Assembly (NCBI GenBank): GCA_000447185.1
Contig: KE647164.1
Location: 78,552 to 142,551, forward strand
Reading direction: 5' to 3'
DNA length: 64,000 bases
Source of the DNA: Vairimorpha apis BRL 01
Lineage: Eukaryota > Microsporidia > Nosematidae
In this document: positions 44,440 to 55,870 of the stretch, in pieces
Numbering within the stretch: position 1 is the stretch's first letter
Layout of the letters: every line of letters begins with the position of its first letter
Made by a program: the position numbers and the translations under genes
Notes under the pieces: generated by a model
Seen by the model: only the letters and a program-made list of their open reading frames with translations
The model's database searches: none
Told to the model about the DNA's origin: nothing

Positions 44440-45964
44440 AAGGTACAATAATTAATCTTTTTTATATTTATTTAAAAATATTCTTATTTTATTGAATCTT
44501 ATTAAATAAATTTAAATTTTGATTTTGTAAAATTATAATCTAAAATTAGCTACAAAAAAAATTTATTTTAATTTTTTTAAATTAGATAATTTTTAATTGA
44601 AATTAGTTAAAAATAATTGAACATTAAAATTAAAATATAAAAATGAAGTAAATTTTATAGATAATACAAAAAAATAACTATTTAAAAATAATTATAATTT
44701 ATTATTTAATTTTAGAATCGCACTTGTAAGCCCTAGTAACCTCAAATACTGTAACTTAAAGGAAATGTGTTGCAATAATAATCAAAAATTCTAGACTTCA
44801 GTTGCGGAAAAATGAAATGCTAGGTAATATATACCTCATTAAACTATGTTATCTTAATTTTAGAATTATGATGATTTATTAAATATAGTAATTCTTATTT
44901 TATTTTTATAATTAAACATTTTAAAATTACATTTACATATTTTAATAAACTTAAAAAATATTAATTTTTTGTATACTAATATTTTATAAATATTTCATTA
45001 AATATATAATTTTAAACATTAAAATTTTCTTAAGCTTATTAATATTTATGAAAACTATATTGGAAAATTTTTTCTGTTTCAAAAATAATTTATAATATTA
45101 TTAAAATATATCAAAAAAAATTTAAAAAATATAATACTATAAATATATTAAATTTAAAAATTTTATTTTAATTCTTTTTTAATATCAACAATCATCTTTA
45201 AAAAGTAAGCATTTTCCAATTAAATTTAAATTTTAAAATTATTATATTTTTCAAAATTTTAATGATTTTGTGTTTGAATATAAATTAATTAATTTTTATT
45301 TTTTAAGGATAAATTTTTTAAAAATATATTTTTTACAGTGTGTATAAACTTTTCATGAAGTTAAAACTTTAATTTAACTATAAATAAATAATTTTTTTAT
45401 TTAAGTTGTTCTTAAAAACCTGTTTTTAACACATGTAATGTTTATTAAATATAAAGATTTTTATTTTTTTTATTTTAATATACATTTTTTCATAATTATT
45501 TCATTATTTAAACAATTTTTTTTAAGTACTTCAAGTATAATAATTTTTTTAAAGATAATTAATTTTACAAATACAGGATAAATTTTTACATAAACTTACA
45601 TTTGTTAAAAATTTTATTATTAAACATTACTTCATTACTATATTTTTATATTTATTTCGACAATAAAGTTTTGCAGTAAAATTAGAATTATATATAATAA
45701 TTTTTTTGATTTAATAAATTATAAATTTTCACAACTTTTGTTTACAAATAAATTCTAATTTTTTATTTAATTAAATTTTTTTTAAATATTTTAATAATTT
45801 ATAAAAATGAATACTGCATTTTACATACAACTTAAATGAAAAACTAAAAATAAAACAAAAAATATTATTTAAATATATATATGCTATAAATTAGACTACA
45901 TAAAACTCAAATTTTGACAGTAATTCTTTTGTAGAATTAAATAATTAACTAATATTTTAATAAT
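44440..45964. other. Intergenic with a possible rRNA-like scrap
   Basis: Mostly AT-rich and ORF-free. A less AT-rich patch at about 44717-44850 is listed separately. Confidence 0.45.
44717..44850 (+). other. Possible degenerate small-subunit rRNA fragment
   Basis: The patch contains GTAACTTAAAGGAAATG, and about 55 bases later TTGCGGAAAAATGAAATGCTAGG. Order and rough spacing resemble the universal SSU rRNA stretch around AACTTAAAGGAATTGACGG and CGCGGAAAAACTTACC. The match is weak and short; an unrelated insertion is possible. Confidence 0.25.
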
Positions 45965-47217
45965 TTTTTAATCTAAGAGATATACAAGAAAATCTTTTTT
46001 CGATTTTTCAAATATGTCATTTAAATTATTCATAATCGAAATATTGTTTTCAATTATAAAATCGTAAAAAAAATTTATGTTTTTAATATTGTATTTGAAT
46101 AAATTATTTAGAATTTCATAAATTAAAAAATCAGATGAGCATTTTAGATGATCAAGATAAATTTTTTTGTATCTTTGCAAAATGATTTCTAATTTGTATT
46201 CAAAATCTTTAATTATTAAAAAAATTTCATTACAACTTTTAGAATAAAGTTTATTTACTAAAATAATATTGTTAAATCCTTTTTGTGATGAATTTATCTT
46301 AAACTTTTTAAAATCTTTTTTAATATTTGTCATTTCGTTATGTTCTGATGTTTTACTGAATTTATTTGTCATCTTACAATTATTTTCATTCGGTAAATTT
46401 TCATTAAATATTGTTAAATTACTATATTCATCTTCATGCATCTCAAAATTTCAAAATTTATATTATAATTTTTGTCTTTTTCAAAAATAGTTAAATTTTT
46501 GATATTAAAAAAGGAATTATTTGAACTTTTAATGCTAGAATCTTTCATATATATATGTAAATTTTTAATATTAACATTATATTTATATTCATCATTTATA
46601 AAATCATTAAATTTAATTAAAATATTAAAACCTCTATAAATATTTAAATTACTATAAATATCTAAATTACTATAAATATTACAATTTTTAATTTTAATAA
46701 ATAAATTTTGTTGTCCTTTTTTACTTTCTTTATATTAAAAAATTTTTTCCAATATTTTTAAAACTTCATCTGAGATAATATTATAAATTTTATTTTTATA
46801 TATGTTTTTTATATATTTTTTTTCTTTTAAAAATATTTTTAATGCTATTCCAGTAACTTCAATCAATTCTTTACTATAAAATTCCCATATTTTATCATAT
46901 CCTTTTAGTATATTTATCATATATTTATTTATATATCCTTTTTTATTTTGATTAATTTTTATACTGTTATTATTTACCTTAAAATATAAAGTTGTATAAC
47001 ATAAATAAATCATTTTATTTATATCACTGTTTATATTGTCAAATAAAGTATCAGTAATTTCTTTTATATAATAATCTAAAAACGAATATGATTCTTCCTT
47101 TTTTAAAACATAATAAATAGCACCATTTCTAAAAAGTTCATCTAATTCATATAAATCTAAATTATTTAAAGTTACTACTATAATAATAAAGTTTATTACA
47201 ATTAAAATTGTTTTCAT
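45965..47217 (-). pseudogene. Family B member with several frameshifts
   Basis: CC abuts the ATG at 47217. First frame to 46735: signal MKTILIVINFIIIVVTL, motif LDLYELDELFRNGAIYYVL, then GYDKIWEFYSKELIEVTGIA and KIFLKEKKYIKNIYKNKIY (domain 1 signature). It stops at a T-run (46738-46744 region). Other frames then read KKVKKDNKIYLLKLK and NLDIYSNLNIYRGFNILIKF with an Asn-rich linker. The last frame (46441-45968) carries IFLIIKDFEYKLEIILQRYK, FLIYEILNNLFKYN and the terminal KKDFLVYLLD. At least three small shifts occur, one within a short TATTTATAGTAATTTA-type repeat (46630-46690). Domain order is complete. The region upstream of the start carries a version of the ATTAAGAA...CTTAAA element. Confidence 0.7.
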
Positions 47218-48189
47218 GGATATAAAATATAAATTTTTAAAATATTTTTTTAAGATTGTTCTTAATGTATTAATTAAATTATTTAAAAGAATAAAAAATT
47301 TAATGTTAAATTGACAAAAAAGAAAATTTCAGCACATATTATTAAATAAAAATTATATATGATTTAATGTTATGCTAAATTTATAAATTTTAAATATATT
47401 CAAATTTTTTCAAAAGTAATTTAAAACTATATAAATTATATAACTTTTGTATATGAAATAGTAGAATAATAAATTTATTTATGAATCAAATAATCCTTAT
47501 TTAAATTTTAGATTCATTTTAAATTTATTATTTTGATTAATTTAAATTATTTCTATTTTATTATACAAGAATAAAAATTTTATTGTCATACTATTTTTTT
47601 GATTAAAAAGAATATTATAAAAGAAGATAAAAAATTTTAAAACTATGTTATATCAAATTAAAAATGTCAAATTTATTAATAATATCTTTGGTAAAAAAAA
47701 AATTAAAATTTTACAATTTAACAATTAATTAATTTAAATTATCTTTTTTATATATTTTTTAATAAAAAATTACTACTTTAAACAAAAAAACGTAAAAGTA
47801 AACTTATTTATAATATTTTGAAGAAAATAATTAAAAAATTTATTAGAGTATAATTTAAATTTAAATTTTTTTATTTATGTTAAATTTATTTGATAATATT
47901 CAGTGAGTAAAATTTTATTAAACTTTCGATTACATTTGTATATTTTATAAAAAATTTAAAAATTATTTAAAAACTTTAACATTTAAATATATTTTTATTT
48001 ATATAAGAGTCGAAATTTTTAAAAATTTAGTACATTTATACATACAAAAAAATTGAACAATAATAATAGAAGAAAATTTTAAATGCTATAAAATTATCGT
48101 GGCTTTGTTAAAAGATATTATTTTTATAGAAACAATCAAGATTTAAATTTATAAGTTTAAATTTTATATAAAAAATTATTTAAATTAGA
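47218..48189. other. Intergenic, no gene seen
   Basis: AT-rich. The first 70 bp include TTCTTAATGTATTAATTAAA, related to the upstream element of the genes at 16127 and 19279. No ORF. Confidence 0.45.
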
Positions 48190-50900
48190 GAAACTTATAA
48201 ATCTAATTGTTACAAGTTAACCATTTAAATCTTAAGCTAGTAATTAAGATTGTGTAAAACTCATCGTCATTATATGACTGAAATTATGCAAATATTGATA
48301 GCTTCTTAATCCGATAATAAAGACTATCAATACCGATCCTTAATCATTTTAATGTGTTAAATGTATAAAAAATAAATTATTTCTATTTACCAATATGATT
48401 ACTATTTTAAATTAAGTTCGAACTTTCAAAAAACTTTAAAATTAAGAAAATGCAAATTGACTAAATTTTTTTTAATCTGCATATGCCTGCAAGCTAAGAT
48501 CATTATATTTCTAAAGTTATGCATTTTTTATTTGTAAAACAGCTGTATATTGAAAGAATTAAAAGATTGCTAACTAACGTACAAAAAATTAGTGAGCATC
48601 AATAACTTTAAGTTTTATAGATGTAATTTTTATAGAAAACTAAGTCGTGCATAACCAGTTATTCATACTATGTCTAAGGTACATACATCGATTCTTTTGT
48701 TTATTATTTGAAACAAAAAAGAAAATATTGATACTAAAGAACTTTTAATTATAATCTAATAATGTTTTTTATAATATAGATGAACAAGAACTTTTTCTTA
48801 CTTACTTATATTGATATATATTATTAAATATTTTTCTTAATGAAATGGTGCTTTATAAGATGACATTTATAATTTCTCTATTAAGAAATACATAAATATT
48901 TCATTTTTTCCTTTATTAAGTTATAAAAAGAAAAATTTAAACTTAATAATTTGTAATACATAAAATTATAAAGGTTTGACATATTTATTACTGAAAGGTG
49001 TTTATACGCATGGTAGAAACTATAAGACTATTACTTTTATGTATAATCTTTATAAACTAACAACAATATATGTTAGAGAGTAAAGTTTTTAACATTAAAA
49101 ATATAAAGTTTTATTTGAAACCAATCTAGTACAATTATTTAAATAATTAAGAAAAGAACAAGCAATAATAAACATAATGATAATAAACGGCATAGAAAAA
49201 AATAAAATTATGTAGATAAATGTTTAAAAGGTCAAATTTTAATAGATTTGAAAATTTTTTAAGAATGTAGGCTATTGTAATTTTTCTCAATAGATATGTG
49301 TTTTTCTAAAAATAATTATAAAATTATGTCACATTGAGATAAAATTAGTAGTTGTAAAAAAAATAAAAAAATATAGAGAAAAGTTTTATAAAAAAAGATT
49401 CTTTATCACTTATTTAATTTTTTTTATAAATGGAACGAAAGTGTATGAAACATAACTCATTGTATTTTAATGTAAAAAAATTTAATAAAAAAACTTTAAA
49501 ACTAGATATTTGCTTTTTATTAATTGCTTAAAGCTGTTTGCTTGCAAACAAAATAAAGTTTAAGTCAATGAATGATAAACTTAATATTTAATTGCGACTG
49601 TAGAATTGAATTGAACCATGAAAAATCCTACACTAACCGCACAGAATTTGTAAATGATGCAATTTTTTTAGAAAACTAAAGAAGATAAAAATACTAAAAA
49701 TTATGATAGAAGTAAACAGTATGATTATAAGGAAGACATTTGAAATATTAAGATCAAGTTATTATGTCATGTGAAAAATTTTATATGACCCAATTTTATG
49801 TATAGATTTGATATATGCTTTATATGTTATTTGGTATCATTTTTTAATATCATGTAAGACTAATAAAACTCAATCTTAATAATAATAAAGGTATAGATTG
49901 TTTTATCTTTTTGGTAATGATAAAGTATTAAATGTACTTATATTATTAATGTAAAGGAAGGATATACTTATCTAAAATAAAAATAAGAAAAAACTTTTAT
50001 TATTAAATATTAAAAGTAAATGTATACTTTAAACAATGCAAAGATTGTTAGATGAGATTAGACATAACTCTATAAACTTGCAGTAATAATAAAAAGTATT
50101 ATTTTTACACCTTCAAATGATATAACTTATTTAAAAAAAGTTATAATTTATTAAGATGTAATAAATTATAACAACTTTAATAAACATTTAAACTTTACAA
50201 AAAATTTAATAACAAAAAAACCATAGTAAGTATAGAAAAGTCAAAACAGCGATTAAATAAGCTCTAAGAATTTTTCTACATAGTTTACAAAAAGGTTTTT
50301 TATTCTTAATTTAATTTAAAAATTCTAAAAAAAGAAATTTTTCCAGTGAAAAGAAGGACAGTTAATCTTTTAGCTATTAAATACGACTTAAAGAAATTTT
50401 GACTACTTGGGATAGCACAATGAGGTATTTTGTATGAATTCTCATATTGTAAAATGTTTGGATTTAAAAAAATTTATTAGGTCAAAAGCGATTTGGTGTT
50501 CAAGAGGTTATGTTTAATGACAATATTAAGATACAAAAATACAAAGTTTCTTACTGCTAATAGATTCTGCCACAATAAACCTAACATTATTGTTAAAGAC
50601 AAAAAATAATATTTTTAAAATGTCGAAATTGGAATAACCAATCAAGACTTTTTGATTATTATTTATAATGAAAGATAATAAAGTTTGATCTTTAAGCTAA
50701 AAAACAAAAACACATACATAAAACACTAATAATAATAATTTTACTTGAATAATTTAGGATGAAGTGGCAATTCAATAAGATGAAGTATATCTGAAAATTG
50801 AAACTTAACCTAATATAAAGGAATAAATACAATTTTTTGTTTAAAATACGTCAAAGGTTATTCCTTTTAATTAAAAACAAAAATGTTATTTAAATAAATC
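48190..50900 (+). mobile_element. Long decayed non-LTR retroelement with possible reverse transcriptase debris
   Basis: A tract of about 2.7 kb that is less AT-rich and full of stops. Near the 3' end (about 50580-50680) the plus strand reads NKPNIIVKDKK, stop, then NVEIGITNQDFLI, matching KPDILVIDKK...IVEIGITNQD of the copy at 5603. At about 49596-49640 it reads IELNHEKSYTNRTEF, similar to the GLxINxEKS-type segment that follows the catalytic aspartates in non-LTR reverse transcriptases; the YxDD itself was not found. If correct, this is the longest element remnant in the window, with reverse transcriptase about 1 kb upstream of endonuclease. Confidence 0.5.
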
Positions 50901-51677
50901 TATAAATAAAGGGGTTAATTTATTTAGAATATAATACTTTAGCAAAAAAACATATTTATCTACTCAAATTCATAATAAGCATTTAAAAGAAAAGAAGTAA
51001 ACGAAAAATAAGTTTTATATTTTTGAAAAAAAGTATTGGGAAAATCAAATTGAATTTGATCAAAAACACAATAAACTATATATAATTTTTAAAATTAAAA
51101 AATTTAGAAATTTAAATGCAATATTAATAATTAAATTGAATATTTCTGTATTATTTAAAATTTTTAAAATTATAATTCCACCAATAATACAAAAATTGAT
51201 ATTTCAAACTTTAAAGCTTTTATTTAAAAAATAAAACAATCATCACTGAAATCATTAAATGAGCCTTTTAATTAAACATTTTTTAAAATTATTATTTTTT
51301 AAGATTTTTCTCTGTATTTTTTTAAAAATTTATCTGCAAATTTATATACTTAAACACAAATTTTTAAATATAAACCAAAAATAATTTATTTTTTATTGGA
51401 TAAATATTTATAATTGCATTAGATGTGTTTTATATTAAAAAAATTTAAATTTAACTAAAGTATTTTTTTAATAAAATGTATTTTTCCTTTCATAATTAAA
51501 ATTATTAAGATTTCATTTTTATAAGTCTTGAATTAATTCTTAGATATTTAAAAATGTATTTGTTGAGAAATTATGATTAAAATAAATATTTATAATGATA
51601 AACTTCTATAAATAAAAAAGATTTTAATAAAATTAATTGAACACATTTTTTATTTTTAAATCATTAAAATTTAATAA
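50901..51677. other. Intergenic, no gene seen
   Basis: AT-rich 3' flank of the minus-strand gene at 51678. No ORF is supported. Confidence 0.45.
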
Positions 51678-52757
51678 TTAATTTATAAGATTATCTAAAA
51701 GTTCTTTCTTGACATCATCTATAATTTTACTTATACAATGTCGAATTTTTTTATTTATATCACTTAAATATCTTCGAGCATTATAATATAAAGTTTCATT
51801 ATTTCTGAAAATTGTATATTTAAGTTCATACAATATTATTTCGGAATTATTCTGTACATGTTTTAGCAAATGTTCTTTGAATCCCTGTAAAACATAATAC
51901 ATTTTGCATTGTGAATCTTCAATAGCTATGAACATACCTTTTTCTAAAAATTGATAAAATTTTTCGTTTATTGTAAGTAAATTTTTATTTTCTGTATTTA
52001 CAAACGATTGTTCAGATTTAACATTTAAATTACTACTTTTTTCAGATTGTAAAGTAATATTTTTTAATTTAAAATTATCTTCAATCTCGAAGCTTACGGA
52101 TTTTTCTGCTTCAATATTTGGATAATTTTGTTGTGTAGTATTTTTTAAAACCTGTTCCTCATTGTTTATATTTAATGTTTCATTCGTTGTATTTTCCATT
52201 GTTACACTCTGCAAATTTATATTTGTAAGATTTTTTGTATTTTCGTCGTTAATATTATTAATTTTATTTTTATTAGAACTTTTACAATTTTGCACTTTAT
52301 TTTTTTGTAAAAAAATACTAAATTCTCCTTCTGTTTTTTCATTTTGATATTTATCTTCATTATATATTTTTTTTATCAATACTAATCTTTTATCAAATTC
52401 ATCAAAAGCCATCTCAATGCAATTACTTAATTCTGAATTATATTTTTGCCAAATTTCTTCAATAGGTATACAAACATTATCAATAAGTATATCTACAAAT
52501 TGATTTTTCTCTGTATTCGACGATTCTAAATTATTTTTAATATTTGTTTTAAATTCGGAATAATGAATTTTAAATTCTTCATTTAAGATGCATTTTAATT
52601 TATTTAATATTTTGTCAGAGATTTCCTTAATACTTGAACTTTGTCGTGGTATAGATCTTGTTTCTAACATTGTACGATTGAAAATATTACTATCTAAAGT
52701 TGTATTTGAAGATAGAAAAACTGTAGATAAATTTATAATTATGAAAAACAAATGCAT
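51678..52757 (-). CDS. Family B: secreted two-domain helical protein (intact, 359 aa)
   Basis: Unrecognised. CCTT directly precedes the ATG. Residues 1-17 (MHLFFIIINLSTVFLSS) are a signal peptide. The usual LLDYxxLLNNG motif is replaced by a Thr/Ser/Arg segment (TTLDSNIFNRTMLETRS). Domain 1 (about 40-135) includes IPIEEIWQKYNSELSNCIEM (97-116) and FDEFDKRLVLIKKIYNE (118-134). Residues 135-265 are an Asn/Thr/Ser/Lys linker. Domain 2 (270-359) reads MFIAIEDSQCKMYYVLQGFK, IILYELKYTIFRNNE, SDINKKIRHCISKIIDDV and ends KKELLDNLIN. It is the best full-length reference for the family's common architecture. Two or three Cys lie in each domain (54, 96 and 113 in the first). No transmembrane segment follows the signal. 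Secreted localisation is supported; the role is unknown. Confidence 0.83.
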   Translation of the reverse strand: MHLFFIIINLSTVFLSSNTTLDSNIFNRTMLETRSIPRQSSSIKEISDKILNKLKCILNEEFKIHYSEFKTNIKNNLESSNTEKNQFVDILIDNVCIPIEEIWQKYNSELSNCIEMAFDEFDKRLVLIKKIYNEDKYQNEKTEGEFSIFLQKNKVQNCKSSNKNKINNINDENTKNLTNINLQSVTMENTTNETLNINNEEQVLKNTTQQNYPNIEAEKSVSFEIEDNFKLKNITLQSEKSSNLNVKSEQSFVNTENKNLLTINEKFYQFLEKGMFIAIEDSQCKMYYVLQGFKEHLLKHVQNNSEIILYELKYTIFRNNETLYYNARRYLSDINKKIRHCISKIIDDVKKELLDNLIN

Positions 52758-53865
52758 AAGGATATTTATTTTTTTTTTAAATAATTTTCTTTTGCTAGTT
52801 TAATTAAATATGATTAATTATACTATAACTAATAATAATAATAATTATTTTATTTATTATTTAAAATACATGATTTTTTCAGTCTAAATGATTGAATTTT
52901 AAATTGATTAATTTTTTCTATTTAATTTAACAAATATAATTAAAAGTTTTCTAAAAGTATATAATATTAAAATATGTAAATATTTAAATATGAATTTTTT
53001 TTATATTTTGGATATCGTTTTGTTTATTTTTCTTCTTATTAATACAATTAATTTAATATTTTATTTGTAAAAATATAAATTAACACAAACAAGAAAATTT
53101 AAAAATCATAAATTTTTTAATTTTTGTATTTTAAATCTAATTTTTACTATTTTCATTTAATTTTTTTGATATTTTACAAAAATTAAACATTATACAATAT
53201 TAGTTAGTTTAAATAATGTTGATATTTAGCCTTATTTTTTTGTAAATTAACTTTTATTTATACAAATATTTTTTTATTATTTAAACATTAAAATTGTAAA
53301 CAAAAATACAATTTATGAAATTTATAAAAATTTTTGTAATGTTTTGTTTTTGATTTCAACCTGTCAAATAAATTATCATTCAAAATAATAAAATTTGTAA
53401 TTTAAATTTTATTTCTATTTTTAATGAGAATGTAAATCTATTAAACATAGTAAAAATAATTTCTTAATACAGCATACAAATTTAAAATTGATAATGCGTT
53501 TTTTTCATTACGTTTTATTTTACACACATTTCTTACATATTAATCTATTTTTAATAATTTTAAATAAAAGATAATTAATGATTTTTAATATTTTTATTTT
53601 TAAATTACAAAAAAAATCATTAATTAAACAAATTATTTTTTATTATTTACAAGAATAAATAAAATCTTTTAAATTATAATTTTCTACGTTTTTTAAATAA
53701 ATAAATATGTTTTAAAAAATTGAATGATAATTATATTTGAATTTTATTTTAATAATATTTTTTGTTTATGATTAATTATAATATTCATTAAAAATATTTT
53801 TTTTATTTTAAATTTATTTTTTAATTAAAATATATAACTATCATTTTTAAAATTTATTAATGTCA
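52758..53865. other. Intergenic, no gene seen
   Basis: AT-rich upstream flank of the gene at 52757, with a short (AAT)n run near 52828-52845. No ORF is supported. Confidence 0.45.
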
Positions 53866-53869
53866 TAAA

Positions 53870-53930
53870 GTTAAAGTACTAATAAAATTGATAGTTACAA
53901 CGCAATAATCTGATAAATTTATTTTATTTT
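53870..53930 (+). mobile_element. Retroelement 3' tail scrap
   Basis: AGTACTAATAAAATTGATAG followed by CAATAATCTGATAAATTTAT resembles the tails at 30025-30070 and 21320-21370 (AATACTAAT...AATAA/CTC-AATAAATC). Short and uncertain. Confidence 0.4.
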
Positions 53931-53954
53931 CACTTTAAATATTTAATTTTAAAT

Positions 53955-54460
53955 AATATTTAATTAACATGAAAACAAATAGTCGCAAATAAATATGTCG
54001 AAATAAGAGTAGATACAACCATAAAAACATACGTTAACATTAGTTATAATAAACCTGATTTATTTTTAATAGACAAAATTAAGAAAGAACTACTTATTGT
54101 AGAAAAAGGAGTCATCTCACTTGACAATTTGCAACAAGATGAGTCAGAAAAACTTAGGAATTATGATGAATTTTCAAATGAATTGGTTCTAATTCATGGA
54201 TTTAAAACAAAAAATATTCCATATGTAAAACGTGGAACGGTATATGAGTTAATATCACTCTAAACACAAAAAGGAACTTGGTATCACCGACCAAATTGAA
54301 GCGTACATTCAATTCACAGCTCTTAAAAAAACACTTGAGAGCATTTCAATTGAGTATAGGAGAGGAGGCAGAATAACTGAAACCAAAGAGACAGACCAGC
54401 AAACTATTGTTTTTCCAAGGATCGATACTAGCGTAAACAAATTATATTATAAAAAATAAC
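53955..54460 (+). mobile_element. Retroelement endonuclease fragment with upstream signature retained
   Basis: The plus strand reads VEIRVDTTIKTYVNISYNKP then DLFLIDKIKKELLIVEKGV, keeping both the conserved lead-in and the KPD...E signature. The next blocks are EKLRNYDEFSNELVLIHGFK and IPYVKRGTVYELISL, then a stop and a shift, then HKKELGITDQIEAYIQFTAL and KKTLESISIEYRRGGRITE. It has one clear frameshift near 54260. It belongs to a subfamily that also includes the relic at 59990-60345 (shared Y/FIxF...KKTLESI...EYxR wording). It is 5' truncated just before the lead-in. Confidence 0.72.
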
Positions 54461-54573
54461 CATTAAATAAACAATTTTTTAAATAACAAGAAATTACACT
54501 AAAATTAAAAATAATATAAATATTTAATTTACAAGATTCATTAGTACTATATAAAATTATACATTTAAAAATA

Positions 54574-55867
54574 TCAAAATAGAAGATAGTTAACTAAATC
54601 TTTTTCAAGACTATCGATTATTTTATGAGTTTTATTCTTAACTTTATTTTTAGATTTAAAAAAAAATTCTTCTGATTTTTTTATATCCTTCATGTTTTTT
54701 TTAATTATATTTTTTTTAATTTGTATAATTCATTTTTATAAGTTTTTTCAATATGATTAAAAAAATAATTCTTATATTTTTGAAGAACATAATTTATTTT
54801 TGTTTGAGTCTTAATTATTTCTTTATATAATTCTTTATAATTAGAAAAACAATCCATGTCATGATTAAAATAAGAATGTGCTTTACTTTTTGTATAACTA
54901 TTTAAATCTTGTATTAAACAATCATCATATAATATATTAGAATTTTTTTTATAGTGATATTATAATTACTATTCTCATTGTCTATAGAATTCATATTATC
55001 ATTGCATTTTAAATTTATATTTTCGTCAAATGTTGAAGTATAATTAATATTTTTGTTTTTATTATTAGTAATACTATTGCTTTTATTGTCTGCAAGATTA
55101 CTACATAATCCGACATTTAAGTTTATATTTTCATTTGGTTGAGAAATATTGTTCTTATTATGTAACAAATTATTGATTTTAGTAGTTTTTATATTATTTA
55201 TATTTAAATCCTCTTTTTTTAAATCCTTTACATATTTTTTCTTTAAAAAATTTTTTTTTCGGTCGAATTTTTTAAAAACTGAAATGATAGAATCTTTTAT
55301 TTTGTAATTAAAAAGTGATAGTTTACATAAATCATCAATAGATTTCATTATTTTATCTATTGTATCATTAAAATATTCGATTTCAATCGTATTATAGGTT
55401 GAAATATTTTTAAGCAATATAAGTTTAAGATTTAAAAAATGAATTTTAAATGAAATTTTTATTTCTTTACTAAATTCATCAAATTTTGTTTCACATAAAA
55501 TATAAATATGTTTATATCGTTGTATTTTAGGTTCATTTACTAGCAAAATACGATCAAATGTGCCATTATTTAAAAGTGTATCATAATCCAATGTTGTTGG
55601 TTCAGTATATGATGAGGTAAGAATTTCATTAAATGAAGAAATTGTTGTATTTAATAATGATATTCTAGTGTTTAATAATGAAAAGTTTAAATTATGTAAG
55701 TCAGGTTTGTTTTTAATAGCAGATATTTCATTACTTTTTGTAGACATTTCATTATTAATGGGATGTATTATATTAGTGATTGCAAATGTTTCGTTTTCTT
55801 TAGAATTAATTTCTTTTTCATGTGTCTTTGAGGCAATTACAATTATAACTATTTTTAATATTATCAT
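54574..55867 (-). pseudogene. Family B member with two A-tract frameshifts
   Basis: CCC abuts the ATG at 55867; the apparent start two codons earlier is TTG. Signal MIILKIVIIVIAS. Then a Ser/Thr/Asn segment with a reiterated LLNTxIS unit, then family motif TLDYDTLLNNGTFDRILL. Domain 1 includes FNYKIKDSIISVFKKFDRKK followed by NFLKKKYVKDLKKE. The Asn-rich linker ends at an A8 run (54943-54950). One base out of phase, the frame continues DCLIQDLNSYTKSKAHSYFN and IIKTQTKINYVLQKYKNYFF (C-terminal signature). A second break is at an A8 run (54710-54717). The final frame ends THKIIDSLEKDLVNYLLF. It is the most typical member apart from the two slips, potentially about 430 codons. Confidence 0.74.
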
Positions 55868-55870
55868 GGG
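55868..55870 (-). promoter_or_regulatory. CCC start-proximal motif
   Basis: CCC directly abuts the ATG at 55867 and supports it over the upstream TTG. Confidence 0.5.
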
